Of a stretch of DNA of 64,000 nt, positions 41,617 through 50,272 are shown piece by piece. The notes beneath the pieces were generated by a model. That model was not told the DNA's origin. It ran no database searches and saw nothing but the letters and a program-made list of their open reading frames with translations. The stretch comes from Psychromarinibacter sp048262455 (GTDB taxonomy: Bacteria > Pseudomonadota > Alphaproteobacteria > Rhodobacterales > Rhodobacteraceae), in the NCBI GenBank assembly GCA_048262455.1, contig JBLXFD010000007.1, positions 1-64,000 of the forward strand, read 5' to 3'. Made by a program: the position numbers and the translations under genes. Position 1 is the stretch's first letter. Each line of letters opens with the position of its first letter.

Positions 41617-43048
41617 CAGCCGCCCCTGGCTGGTCCCCGCCGCGGCGGGGGTGGCGGCGATCACGGCGCTGCGGGTGCTGCTGCTGGCGTTCAACCGAAC
41701 CGACCTGTTCGTCGACGAGGCGCAGTACTGGCTTTGGGGGCAGGAGCTGGCCTTCGGCTATTATTCCAAGCCACCGATGATAGGCTGGGTCATCGCCGCC
41801 TTCACCGTCTTCAGCGACGCGCCCTTCTGGGTGCGGCTGCCGGCGCCGCTGCTGCATGGCGTGGCGGCGCTGGGCATGGGATGGATCGCGGCGCGGCTGT
41901 TCGGGCCGCGGGCCGCGCTGGTGACGGCGCTGCTTTACGTAACGCTGCCGATGGTGGCGCTGGCGAGCCTGCTGATCTCCACCGACACGATCATGTTCCC
42001 CTTCCTGATCGGCGCCTTCGGCTTCTACCTGCGCTTGCTGGAAACACGCGCGCCGCGCGACGCGGTGATCGCGGGGGTGCTGCTGGGGCTAGCCTTTCTG
42101 TCGAAATACGCTGCGATCTACTTCCCGCTGTGCGGCGCGCTGGCGGCGCTGCTGTTCGCGGATGCGCGGCCGGGGCGGAAGGGGGCGCTGCTGCTGCTGG
42201 GCGCCTTCGTGCTGACCGCCGCGCCGAACCTCATCTGGAACGCGGTCAACGGCTTTACCACCCTGTCGCACACGCTGGACAACGCCGACTGGGTCCGCGA
42301 CCCCGGCACCCGCGCGGCGCTGAACCCGGTGGGGCTGGCGGAGTTCTTTTCCTCGCAGTTCGCCGTGGTTGGCCCCGCCGTCTTCACCGCGTTGCTGATC
42401 GTGGTGGCCACGGTGCGGCGCCAGCCGCCGCTGCTGCGGTTCCTGCTGGTCTTCTCGCTTCCGATCCTGGGGGTCGTCTGCCTGCAGGCGCTGCTCAGCC
42501 GCGCCTATGCCAACTGGGCGGCCTCTGCCTATATCGCAGGAACGGTGCTGGCCGTGGCCTGGATGCTGCCGCGCCACCGGGCGTGGCTGTGGGTGGCCTT
42601 CGGGGTCAACGCGCTGTTCAGCCTGGTGCTGCCGCTTTCCACCCTCGCCCCAGAGAGCCTGAGCCTGCGGGGCCAGCAGCTGCTGGCGCGCTACACCGGC
42701 CGGGCAGAGATGAGCCGCATGATCCTTGACATTGCCCGCGACCTGCGGGTGGCGGCGGTGGTGGCGAGCGACCGCGACGTGCTGGCGGACCTGTTCTACA
42801 GCGGCCGCGACGCCGGGGTGCCGCTGGCCGCGATGCCGGTGCGGGGGCGGCCGCCGCATCACTACGCCCAGCGCCACGCCTACGTTCCGCGCCCGGAGCA
42901 GGTGCTGCTGGTGCTGCCCTCGGGCGCGGAGGCGCCCTGTCCGCCGGACGCAGAGGAGGTGGCGGAACTGGCGCCGCTGGACGGCGCCTACCGCACCCGG
43001 CCCCAGCGGCTGTACCTGCTGCCCGGCGACTGCCTGACCCCGGGCTGA
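41609..43048 (+). CDS. Family 39-type glycosyltransferase (ArnT/PMT_2-like)
   Basis: The 479-residue integral membrane protein has about ten spans and the PMT/ArnT loop motif FVDEAQYWLWGQELAFGYYS with the acidic pair Asp36-Glu37 in the first periplasmic loop, followed by KPPMIGW. Such enzymes transfer a sugar from a polyprenyl donor to lipid A or to protein in the periplasm. It starts at GTG 41609. Acceptor and sugar are unknown. Confidence 0.92.
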   Translation: MPDSRPWLVPAAAGVAAITALRVLLLAFNRTDLFVDEAQYWLWGQELAFGYYSKPPMIGWVIAAFTVFSDAPFWVRLPAPLLHGVAALGMGWIAARLFGPRAALVTALLYVTLPMVALASLLISTDTIMFPFLIGAFGFYLRLLETRAPRDAVIAGVLLGLAFLSKYAAIYFPLCGALAALLFADARPGRKGALLLLGAFVLTAAPNLIWNAVNGFTTLSHTLDNADWVRDPGTRAALNPVGLAEFFSSQFAVVGPAVFTALLIVVATVRRQPPLLRFLLVFSLPILGVVCLQALLSRAYANWAASAYIAGTVLAVAWMLPRHRAWLWVAFGVNALFSLVLPLSTLAPESLSLRGQQLLARYTGRAEMSRMILDIARDLRVAAVVASDRDVLADLFYSGRDAGVPLAAMPVRGRPPHHYAQRHAYVPRPEQVLLVLPSGAEAPCPPDAEEVAELAPLDGAYRTRPQRLYLLPGDCLTPG

Positions 43049-43051
43049 GCC

Positions 43052-43849
43052 TTACCTGTTCTTGAAGTCGGGGTAGGACCCGATCACCTGCTGATCGAAG
43101 TCCATGATCGACCCCGTCACCACCCCCGACTGCGGCCCGAGGTAGAAGGCCACCTGGTGCGCCACCTGTTCCGGCTTGACCAGCATCCCGAAGGGCATGT
43201 CCGCCTCCACCTGTCGCTGCCAGCCCTCGTCGCGGCCGTGAAACTTGGTCTGGATCCGGTTCTCTCCCGGCGTGTCCATCCACCCCACGCAGATCCCGTT
43301 GACGCGGATCCGGTTCTTCACCAGCGCGTTGGCCGCGTTCTTGGTGATGTTCAGCAGCGCCGCCTTCGAGGCGGAGTAGGGCGCGATGAAGGACATGCCG
43401 CAGTGGGCCATGACCGACAGGATGTTGACGCAGGTGCCGGGGTGGCCCTGGTCGATGCAGTGCTGCGCAAAGCGTTGCAGCGCGAAGAACGGGGCCTTGG
43501 TGTTGATCGCGAAGATCAGGTCGAAGAACGCGGGATCGGTGTCGAGGATCGAGCTGCGGTCGGTCAGCGCCGCCGCGTTCACCAGCGCGTTCAGCCCGCC
43601 CAGCCGCCTTATCGCCTCGTCCACCATCTCCATGGCCGCCTCGGTATCGGCGAGGTCGACGTGCAGGAACTCTGCCTGCACCCCGTCCTTCGACAGGTCC
43701 TGCGCCACCTGCCGCCCCGCCTCGGCGTTGACGTCCACCAGCGCCAGCCGGGTGCAGCCCTCGGCGATCAGCTGGCGCGCGATGGCAAGGCCAAGCCCCT
43801 GCGCCGCGCCGGTGACGAGGGCGCGGGTGTCGGCGTGGTGGTGGGTCAT
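43052..43849 (-). CDS. Short-chain dehydrogenase/reductase (SDR)
   Basis: This 265-residue SDR has the cofactor loop TGAAQGLG near residue 13, NAAALTDR, the catalytic Ser in ILSVMAHCG, and YxxxK as YSASKAA. ATG 43849 follows AAAGGAA and gives the normal N-terminus; an in-frame ATG 27 bases upstream lacks one. SDRs of this kind oxidise sugar alcohols or other hydroxy compounds; the substrate is not identifiable. It converges with the GT39 gene with only 3 bases between stop codons. Confidence 0.9.
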   Translation of the reverse strand: MTHHHADTRALVTGAAQGLGLAIARQLIAEGCTRLALVDVNAEAGRQVAQDLSKDGVQAEFLHVDLADTEAAMEMVDEAIRRLGGLNALVNAAALTDRSSILDTDPAFFDLIFAINTKAPFFALQRFAQHCIDQGHPGTCVNILSVMAHCGMSFIAPYSASKAALLNITKNAANALVKNRIRVNGICVGWMDTPGENRIQTKFHGRDEGWQRQVEADMPFGMLVKPEQVAHQVAFYLGPQSGVVTGSIMDFDQQVIGSYPDFKNR

Positions 43850-44020
43850 GGCGGTTCCTTTCGCTGTGTTCGCCAAGGTGGTGCCGCAGCGTCAGCGCCC
43901 GGTCAAGCCGCCATCGGGCGGCGGGTCGCCGCCACCCGCGCCGCCCCCGCTCTGGCAAATCTGCGTGATGTGCTAGGTTCCCCGCTGCAAACCCCGAAAC
44001 GGAAGGTTTAGATACAGGCC

Positions 44021-44623
44021 ATGAAAATCCTACGTCTCATGCTGCTGCCGCTGTTCCTCGCGGCCTCCATGCAGCCGGCTTTCGCCGACGCGCTGTCGCT
44101 GAACGCCATTTCGCAGTACCTCAACAGCCTCAGCACGGCCCAGTCGAGGTTCACCCAGGTCAACGCCGACGGCAGCACCGCCACCGGCACCCTCTACATC
44201 AAGCGTCCCGGACGGATCCGCTTCGAGTACGACAAGCCCAACCCCGCGCTGGTGATGGCCGGCGGCGGGCAGGTGGCGGTCTTCGACAACAAGTCGAACA
44301 TGCCGCCGGAGCAGTACCCCCTGTCGCGCACCCCGCTGAACCTGATCCTCGAGCGTAACGTGGATCTCAGCCGCCGCGGCATGGTCACCGGGTTCCAGTA
44401 CGACGGCACCTATACCATCGTGGTGGCGCAGGACCCCAAGCAGCCGGAATACGGCAGCATCGCCCTGCTTTTCACCGGCCCGCAGGTGCAGCTGCGCCAG
44501 TGGATCATCACCGCCGGCGACGGCACCCGCACCACGGTGCGGCTGGACGGGCTGCAACCCGTCGGAGGCCTCGGCGCCAACCTCTTCAGCATCCCGATCG
44601 AGATGCAGCGGCGCGGGCTTTAA
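44021..44623 (+). CDS. lolA: Outer-membrane lipoprotein carrier LolA
   Basis: The 200-residue periplasmic chaperone carries lipoproteins from LolCDE to the outer membrane. It has a signal peptide (MKILRLMLLPLFLAASMQPA, cut after FA), then the LolA fold (LNSLSTAQSRFTQVNADGST, GTLYIKRPGRIRFEYDKPNP). In the Rhodobacterales genomes I remember, lolA directly follows ftsK; here it stands alone 11 kb away. It ends at a strong terminator. Confidence 0.95.
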   Translation: MKILRLMLLPLFLAASMQPAFADALSLNAISQYLNSLSTAQSRFTQVNADGSTATGTLYIKRPGRIRFEYDKPNPALVMAGGGQVAVFDNKSNMPPEQYPLSRTPLNLILERNVDLSRRGMVTGFQYDGTYTIVVAQDPKQPEYGSIALLFTGPQVQLRQWIITAGDGTRTTVRLDGLQPVGGLGANLFSIPIEMQRRGL

Positions 44624-44641
44624 AGTTTAGACACAGAAACG

Positions 44642-44671
44642 GAAAAGGCGCGGAGGGATCCGCGCCTTTTC
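44642..44671. terminator. Bidirectional terminator between lolA and SLT gene
   Basis: A perfect 13-bp inverted repeat, GAAAAGGCGCGGA and TCCGCGCCTTTTC, has a GGGA loop. Each arm ends in an A or T tract, so it works in both directions for the converging lolA and lytic transglycosylase genes. Confidence 0.9.
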
Positions 44672-44698
44672 TCGTTCAGGGAGTTTTGTTCACGGGTA

Positions 44699-45283
44699 TC
44701 AGCGGTTGCAGCGGTTCAGCTGCACCTCGTACATCGCTGCCCGCGTCTGCACCCGGTCCGCGTAGGCCAGCAGCCAGCCCTTGCGCAGGTGCGACCCGCG
44801 CGAATAGCCGCCCTGGCCCTCGTGGTAGGCGAGGTACTGGTTGCGCGCGTCGTTCTTGGAGATGCCCAGCCGGTTCTCGGTATTGGTCATGTACCAGCCG
44901 ATGAAGTCGGTGGCGTCGCGGATATCGTCCCGCTCGGCCTTCCGGTTGCCGGTCCTCTCGACGTACTCGTCCCACGTGCCGTCCAGCGCCTGGCTGTACC
45001 CGTAGGCAGAGCTCATCCGCCCCATGGGAATGACGCCAAGCACGAAGTTCAGGGGCGTGCGCGCGTCCCCCTCGAATTTCGACTCGTGGTAGATCGTCGA
45101 CATCTGCACATGCACGGGCACGCCCCACTTGCGCTCTGCCTTGCGGAAGGCGCGCAGGAAGTCGGGGCGTTCCTTCACGATGGCGCAGGCGTCATCGAGG
45201 TTGCGCGGCGGCTCCACGCTGCCGCCACCGCCACAGCCGGACAGGATCACCAGCAGGAGTATCGCTCTAAAGGGTCTGCTCAT
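44699..45283 (-). CDS. Lipoprotein lytic transglycosylase (SLT domain)
   Basis: This 194-residue protein has a lipoprotein signal with lipobox LSGC (Cys17) and a lysozyme-like SLT domain. The catalytic Glu67 is in TIYHESKFEG, and the conserved SSAYGYSQALDGTWDEY block follows. It should cleave glycan strands of murein while anchored to a membrane. It converges with lolA and is a single-gene unit with about 260 bases upstream of it, which also hold the hspQ promoter on the other strand. Confidence 0.92.
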   Translation of the reverse strand: MSRPFRAILLLVILSGCGGGGSVEPPRNLDDACAIVKERPDFLRAFRKAERKWGVPVHVQMSTIYHESKFEGDARTPLNFVLGVIPMGRMSSAYGYSQALDGTWDEYVERTGNRKAERDDIRDATDFIGWYMTNTENRLGISKNDARNQYLAYHEGQGGYSRGSHLRKGWLLAYADRVQTRAAMYEVQLNRCNR

Positions 45284-45543
45284 GGGCCCTCAGGTATTTT
45301 TTTGATGTCTTTTGTCCACAGCAATAGCTTAGTTCCTTTACGCAATAAACTTGATTCCCGCAGGAAAGTTCACATTTGTGCAACCGCGCCGCCGGATGGG
45401 CCGATCGGCCGCAGGGCCCGCCGGGCCTTGGCAGGCTGGAAGAAGGGCGGCGGTTCACAGACTGTTTCTGGTAAATTCGGCCGGCTTGCATGGACAAGCG
45501 CCGGTTCGATTGGCTAGGAAATAAGGGCAAGGGGGCAGATTGC

Positions 45544-45870
45544 ATGTTGAAGACGCGCGCCAAGTATTCGCTCGGACAGGTTGTCCGGCACAAGAAGCAC
45601 CCCTTTCGCGGGGTGGTCTTCGACGTGGACGCCATGTTCTCGAACACCGAGGAATGGTACAGCGCCATCCCCGAGGAAAGCCGCCCGGCCAAGGACCAGC
45701 CGTTCTACCACCTGCTGGCCGAGAACGATAACAGCTACTACGTGGCCTACGTGTCAGAGCAGAACCTTGTCGCCGATTATTCCGGCGAGCCGGTGGATCA
45801 CCCGGACCTGCCCGACCTTTTCGGCGACTTCGAGGACGGGCACTACCCGCTGCACGTACAGCTGAACTGA
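45544..45870 (+). CDS. hspQ: Heat shock protein HspQ
   Basis: The 108-residue protein is HspQ/YccV, a small hemimethylated-DNA-binding-like fold that in enterobacteria regulates Lon substrates. Signature: AKYSLGQVVRHKKHPFRGVV near the N-terminus, then EEWYSAIPEESRPAKDQPFY. ATG 45544 gives the standard N-terminus; an ATG at 45490 would add 18 residues with no homology. The upstream region has several AT-rich stretches but I could not define a heat-shock promoter with certainty. Confidence 0.93.
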   Translation: MLKTRAKYSLGQVVRHKKHPFRGVVFDVDAMFSNTEEWYSAIPEESRPAKDQPFYHLLAENDNSYYVAYVSEQNLVADYSGEPVDHPDLPDLFGDFEDGHYPLHVQLN

Positions 45871-45894
45871 TCCCGCGGGCTCGCGCCGGCCCCG

Positions 45895-46284
45895 TCAGTC
45901 CTTCGGTTCGTCGACCGGCAGGCCGGCCTCGCGCCAGGCCTTGAAGCCGCCCTCGATCTCCGCGACGTCCTCCAGCCCCATCTCCTGCAGCGTCCGCGCC
46001 GACAGTGCCGAGCGCCAGGACGAGGCGCAGAACAGCACCAGCCGTTGGCCCGCCAGCGCCTCCTTGTGGTAGGGCGACGCCGGGTCGACCCAGAACTCCA
46101 GCATCCCGCGCGGGGCGTGGAAGGCGCCGGGCACCCGGCCCTCGCGCTGCAGCTCGCGCGGGTCGCGGATGTCCACCAGCAGGGCGCGCCCGGCCTCGGC
46201 CTCGGCGCGGGCCTCGGTGACGCTCAGGCTGGTGATCCGGGCCTTGGCCTCGGCCACCATCTCTTTCACGGGACGGATCGGCAT
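45895..46284 (-). CDS. Rhodanese-domain protein
   Basis: This 129-residue single-domain rhodanese has the active-site loop CASSWRS with Cys86 and the conserved LLVDIRDPRELQREGRVPGA. Rhodaneses carry a persulfide on the Cys and transfer sulfur. It has no signal peptide and so acts in the cytoplasm. It converges with hspQ and lies 24 bases behind the gamma-glutamyltransferase gene on the same strand. Confidence 0.93.
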   Translation of the reverse strand: MPIRPVKEMVAEAKARITSLSVTEARAEAEAGRALLVDIRDPRELQREGRVPGAFHAPRGMLEFWVDPASPYHKEALAGQRLVLFCASSWRSALSARTLQEMGLEDVAEIEGGFKAWREAGLPVDEPKD

Positions 46285-46308
46285 GGTCGTTCTCCTTCGA
46301 TGTCGGGG

Positions 46309-47892
46309 TCAGTACCCCAGGGCGCAGCCATCCTTGCGCGGGTCGGAGCCGCCCTCAAGCACCCCCTGTTCATGGTGAATGCGGATCGCCTGCGCGCCGC
46401 CGATCCCCACCGGCGGCCGCTTCACCTCGTGGCCAAGGTCGGCCAGTTCGGCGGCGACGGCATCGGGATAGCCTTCCTCCAGCATCAGCGGCCCCCCCGG
46501 CTCGGGAAACAGCCGCGGCGCGTCGATGGCCGCCTGCATGTCCATGCCGTAATCGGCCACGTTGGTCAGGAAATGTGCGTGGCCGCAGGACTGGTACTGC
46601 CCGCCCATCACGCCAAAGGTCGCATCCACCCGCCCGCCGCCGGTCAGCATCCCGGGAATGATGGTGTGCATAGGCCGCTTGCCCGGCGCCGCCTCGTTCG
46701 GGTGGCCCTGTTCCAGCGTGAAGCCGGCGCCGCGGTTCTGCATCAGGATGCCGAAGCGGTCCGAGGCGATGCCGGAGCCGAAGCTGTCGAAGGTCGAGTA
46801 GATCAGCGACACCGCCATGCGGTCGCTGTCGATCACGGTCAGGTAGACGGTGTCGCGGTGCACCGCCTCGGTCAGCGCGCGGGGGTGGTCCATTGCCTTG
46901 CCGGGGTCGATCAGCGCCGCCAGCGCCCGCGCGGTCTCGGGCGCCAGCATGTGGGCAAGCCGCGTCACGTGGTCCGGGTCGGCGATGAAGCGGTTGCGCG
47001 CGTCGTAGGCCAGCTTCGCCGCCTCGGCCTCCAGGTGCGCGCGGGGGGCGCCGAAGGGGTCCATGGCGGCCAGGTCGAACTCGGCGAGGATATTGGCCAT
47101 CAGGATTGCGGTGGCGCCCTGGCCGTTGGGCGGATGCTCCACCAGCCCGGTGCCACGGTAGTCGCCGTGCAACGGCTCGACGTAGTCGCAGGCGGTGGCG
47201 GCGAAATCCTCCAGCGTGTGGCTGCCGCCGGCCTGCCGCAGCGAGGCGACGATGTCCTCGGCCACCTCGCCCTCGTAAAAGCCCGCGCGCCCCTGGGCGG
47301 CGATGCGGCGCAGCGCCTCGGCCTGGCGCGGATGGCGGAACAGGGTGCCCACCCGGGGCACGCTGCCGTCGCTGCAAAGGTAATCGTGCCGCGCGGCCCC
47401 CTGCAGCCGCCCCTGCGCCACGTTCCAGTCGAAGGCCACCCGCGGCGCCACCGGCACGCCCTCCTCGGCGTAGCGGATTGCGGGAGCCAGCACCTCGTCC
47501 AGCCCCAGCAGGCCGAAGTCCTCGGACATCCGGCAGAAGCCGTCGATCGCCCCCGGCACCGTCACCGCCCCCACGTGGTTGCGCGGGATCACCGGCCCCA
47601 GCGCGCGCATCGCCTCGGCGTCATAGTCGGCGGGGGCGCGGCCAGAGGCGTTCAGCGCCACGATCCGCTCGTCCCCCGGCGGCTTGATCAAGGCAAAGCA
47701 GTCGCCGCCGATGCCGGTTGACTGCGGCTCGCAGATCCCCAGCAACACCGCCGCCGCGATCGCCGCGTCCACCGCGTTGCCGCCCTGCGCGAGCACGTCC
47801 AGCGCCACCTTGGCCGCCAGCGGGTGCGACGTGGCGCAGATGCCGTTCGTCGCCAGAACCGGAGAGCGGCCGGGCCGCTGGAATGTACGCAT
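46309..47892 (-). CDS. ggt: Gamma-glutamyltransferase family protein
   Basis: The 527-residue N-terminal-nucleophile hydrolase family protein should cleave itself before Thr348, in DTVYLTVIDSDRMAVSL, to give two subunits. The early block GNAVDAAIAAAVLLGICEPQ and late GGQYQSCGHAHFLTNVADYG are typical. There is no signal peptide, so it resembles the cytoplasmic YwrD type rather than periplasmic GGT, and may hydrolyse other gamma-glutamyl or acyl amides. ATG 47892 with GAGGGGGA upstream fits; longer starts lack homology. Confidence 0.9.
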   Translation of the reverse strand: MRTFQRPGRSPVLATNGICATSHPLAAKVALDVLAQGGNAVDAAIAAAVLLGICEPQSTGIGGDCFALIKPPGDERIVALNASGRAPADYDAEAMRALGPVIPRNHVGAVTVPGAIDGFCRMSEDFGLLGLDEVLAPAIRYAEEGVPVAPRVAFDWNVAQGRLQGAARHDYLCSDGSVPRVGTLFRHPRQAEALRRIAAQGRAGFYEGEVAEDIVASLRQAGGSHTLEDFAATACDYVEPLHGDYRGTGLVEHPPNGQGATAILMANILAEFDLAAMDPFGAPRAHLEAEAAKLAYDARNRFIADPDHVTRLAHMLAPETARALAALIDPGKAMDHPRALTEAVHRDTVYLTVIDSDRMAVSLIYSTFDSFGSGIASDRFGILMQNRGAGFTLEQGHPNEAAPGKRPMHTIIPGMLTGGGRVDATFGVMGGQYQSCGHAHFLTNVADYGMDMQAAIDAPRLFPEPGGPLMLEEGYPDAVAAELADLGHEVKRPPVGIGGAQAIRIHHEQGVLEGGSDPRKDGCALGY

Positions 47893-48200
47893 GAAGATCC
47901 CCCTCGTTCCGGGCGAACCTACTGGGGATCTTGAAGAGGTGGAACCGGCAAACGGTGGGGAACGGGATGCCGTCGAGCGCGTAACGCCTTGGGCTGACAC
48001 ATATGGGTAGGCGTGGGGGCGGCACTAGATTGATCGGCGCTCGCATTCCGAAGAATCGTAAGACAACGGCGAGGCGGACCCGCTCCTGCGATTGACCAGC
48101 CACGCCTGTGCCCGATGCGCACAACAGCCGTGCGAACGCCACAGCGGACCAAGCGGCGTCTGCCGCACACATCCCTATCGCTTATCGCAGCAGACCGTTG
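47893..48200. other. 308-base gap, no gene seen
   Basis: The stretch between the gamma-glutamyltransferase start and the end of the RsbW-like gene has lower GC than the surroundings around 47990-48070. It should hold the promoter of the leftward gamma-glutamyltransferase gene. I see no tRNA, repeat or credible reading frame. Confidence 0.5.
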
Positions 48201-48686
48201 TCACCCGAAAGCGCGCCCAAGCCCCGCCTCCGTCTCCCGCACCACCGCGCTCAGGCAGTTCGTCCCGTTGCCGCGGCTGTAGCGCAGGTCCTCCGCCAGC
48301 GCATGGATCAGCGGCCAGCCAAAGCCGCCCTCCGGCAGCGTCCCGCGCTCCAGCGGCAGGACCGGCATCCGCGCCGCCGGAACCTGGCCCCGCGGCATCG
48401 GCCGGCCATTGTCACTGACCCGCAGCGCCAGCCCTTCCGCCACCGGCGCGCATTCCACTTCGACCCGCCCCGCCGTACTGCCGCGAAGCGCGTGTTCCAG
48501 AACGTTGTTCAGCAGCTCCGCCAGCACCAGCTCCGCCCGTCCCGCCAGCGCCTCGTCCACCCGGTCCATGCGCCAGCGGCGGCGCAGCTCCTCCAGCAGC
48601 TGCCGCACCCCCGCCGGATCGGGCCGCAGCGTCAGCCGCACGGTCCCCGGCCGCGCCGGTGTCCAGGGACCGGAGTCAGGAGGCAT
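48201..48686 (-). CDS. RsbW-like anti-sigma/serine kinase
   Basis: This 161-residue protein is a GHKL ATPase of the RsbW/SpoIIAB type: N-box ELLNNVLEH (57-65), G1 box SDNGRPMP (91-98) and G2 region GGFGWPLIHAL (120-130). Such kinases bind a sigma factor or other partner and phosphorylate a STAS protein. ATG 48686 lies inside the end of the STAS gene, with GGAGG six bases upstream, so the two are co-translated. No sigma factor or PP2C phosphatase gene is adjacent. Confidence 0.9.
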   Translation of the reverse strand: MPPDSGPWTPARPGTVRLTLRPDPAGVRQLLEELRRRWRMDRVDEALAGRAELVLAELLNNVLEHALRGSTAGRVEVECAPVAEGLALRVSDNGRPMPRGQVPAARMPVLPLERGTLPEGGFGWPLIHALAEDLRYSRGNGTNCLSAVVRETEAGLGRAFG

Positions 48687-49017
48687 CCGCCGCCTCCAGC
48701 GCGCTTGCCGCGTCGGGGTGGATGACAAAGACGCTGTCCATCCGCGTGAGCGCGAAGACCCGCGCCACGTTGCCCGACAGCGCCGCCAGTTCCAGCCGGC
48801 GGTCCGGGGCCAGCATCTTCATCGCCGCCACGATCGCCCCCAGCCCGCTGGAATCGAGGAACTCCACCTCGGCAAGATCCAGCAGCACCCGCGGCGCCTC
48901 GTTCCCCGCCAGGGCGCGCATGCGTTCCTTGAACTGCACCGCGCCCGCCGCGTCGATTCGCGGCTCGCATACCCGGATCACCTGCACCGGCCCCCGGGTT
49001 TCCGCCTGCATCTGCAT
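48676..49017 (-). CDS. STAS-domain anti-sigma-factor antagonist
   Basis: The 113-residue STAS protein has the phosphorylation motif LDSSGLGAIV (54-63), as in SpoIIAA and RsbV. In its unphosphorylated form it should bind the RsbW-like partner encoded next to it. ATG 49017 was chosen because GAGGAG lies six bases upstream; an in-frame ATG at 49056 lacks one. It overlaps the RsbW-like gene by 11 bases. Confidence 0.92.
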   Translation of the reverse strand: MQMQAETRGPVQVIRVCEPRIDAAGAVQFKERMRALAGNEAPRVLLDLAEVEFLDSSGLGAIVAAMKMLAPDRRLELAALSGNVARVFALTRMDSVFVIHPDAASALEAADAS

Positions 49018-49099
49018 TCCCGTCTCCTCGCTCGTTGCGGCAAGACTAGACGGCATTCGTTACCATCCGGTATGCCGGGGCGGGAAACGGGAGGATCGC

Positions 49100-50272
49100 A
49101 TGAGACAGGTCGTCATCGCCGGGGCCGCGCGCACCCCGATGGGCGGTTTCCAGGGCGCCCTGGCGCCATTGGCCGCGCCGGAACTGGGCGGCGCCGCGAT
49201 CCGCGCGGCACTGGCGCAGGCGGGGGCGGCAACGGTGGACGAGGTGCTGATGGGCTGCGTTCTGCCCGCCGGCCAGGGACAGGCCCCGGCGCGGCAGGCC
49301 GGTTTCGCCGCCGGCCTCGGCCAGGAGGTGCCCGCCACCACGCTGAACAAGATGTGCGGGTCGGGGATGAAGGCCGCGATGACCGGCTTCGACCAGATCG
49401 CGCTGGGGCAGGTGGAAACCATCGTCGCCGGCGGCATGGAAAGCATGAGCAACGCCCCCTACCTGCTGCCCGCCATGCGCGGCGGCGCGCGGCTGGGTCA
49501 CGGGCGCACGGTGGACCACATGTTCCTCGACGGGCTCGAGGACGCCTACGACAAGGGCCGCCTGATGGGCACCTTCGCCGAGGACTGCGCCGAGCGCTAC
49601 CAGCTGACCCGCGAGGCGCAGGACGACTACGCGCTCGCCTCCCTGTCTCGGGCCCGCGCCGCGCAAGACTCCGGCGCCTTCACCGCCGAGATCACCGCCG
49701 TCACCGTCCCCGGCCGCGGCGGCGCCACCGAGGTGTCCGAGGACGAGCAGCCCGGCCGCGCCCACCCCGAGAAGATCCCGCACCTGAAACCCGTCTTCCG
49801 CGAGAACGGCACGGTCACTGCCGCCAATGCCTCCTCCATCTCCGACGGCGCGGCGGCGCTGGTGCTGGCCTCGGAAGAGGCCGCCAATGGCCAGGGCCTC
49901 GCCGCCCGCGCGCGCATCCTCGGCCACGCCAGCCACGCGCAGGAACCCGGCTGGTTCACCACCGCCCCCGTCCCCGCCGCGCGCAAGCTGCTGGACCGGC
50001 TGGGATGGCAACCCTCTGACGTCGACCTGTGGGAGGTGAACGAGGCCTTCGCCGTGGTCCCCATGGTCTTCATGCAGGAACTCGGGCTCGACCACGACCG
50101 CGTCAACGTGAACGGCGGCGCCTGCGCGCTGGGCCACCCGATCGGCGCCTCCGGGGCGCGGATCATGGTGACGCTGCTGAACGCGCTGGAACGGCAGGGG
50201 CTGAAACGCGGCGTCGCGGCGATCTGCATCGGCGGGGGCGAGGGCACCGCCATCGCCATAGAACGCCTCTGA
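49100..50272 (+). CDS. Acetyl-CoA acetyltransferase (thiolase II)
   Basis: This 390-residue thiolase has the acyl-enzyme Cys86 (NKMCGSGMKA), His346 in GGACALGHPIGASGAR, and Cys376 in ICIGGGEG. It condenses or cleaves acetoacetyl-CoA. It starts at ATG 49100 with GGGAGGA upstream. No phaB, other polyhydroxybutyrate genes or fatty-acid genes are adjacent, so whether it serves PHB, ketone-body or ethylmalonyl-CoA metabolism is open. Confidence 0.95.
   Translation: MRQVVIAGAARTPMGGFQGALAPLAAPELGGAAIRAALAQAGAATVDEVLMGCVLPAGQGQAPARQAGFAAGLGQEVPATTLNKMCGSGMKAAMTGFDQIALGQVETIVAGGMESMSNAPYLLPAMRGGARLGHGRTVDHMFLDGLEDAYDKGRLMGTFAEDCAERYQLTREAQDDYALASLSRARAAQDSGAFTAEITAVTVPGRGGATEVSEDEQPGRAHPEKIPHLKPVFRENGTVTAANASSISDGAAALVLASEEAANGQGLAARARILGHASHAQEPGWFTTAPVPAARKLLDRLGWQPSDVDLWEVNEAFAVVPMVFMQELGLDHDRVNVNGGACALGHPIGASGARIMVTLLNALERQGLKRGVAAICIGGGEGTAIAIERL

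Noticed and set aside
45284..45543. Possible heat-shock promoter upstream of hspQ
   Set aside because: CTTGCA near 45485 could be a -35, but no matching -10 at good spacing was found, so I do not call it.
45267..45692. A 141-codon frame antisense to hspQ, rich in Cys
   Set aside because: It is opposite a clear hspQ gene and has no recognisable domain or ribosome site.
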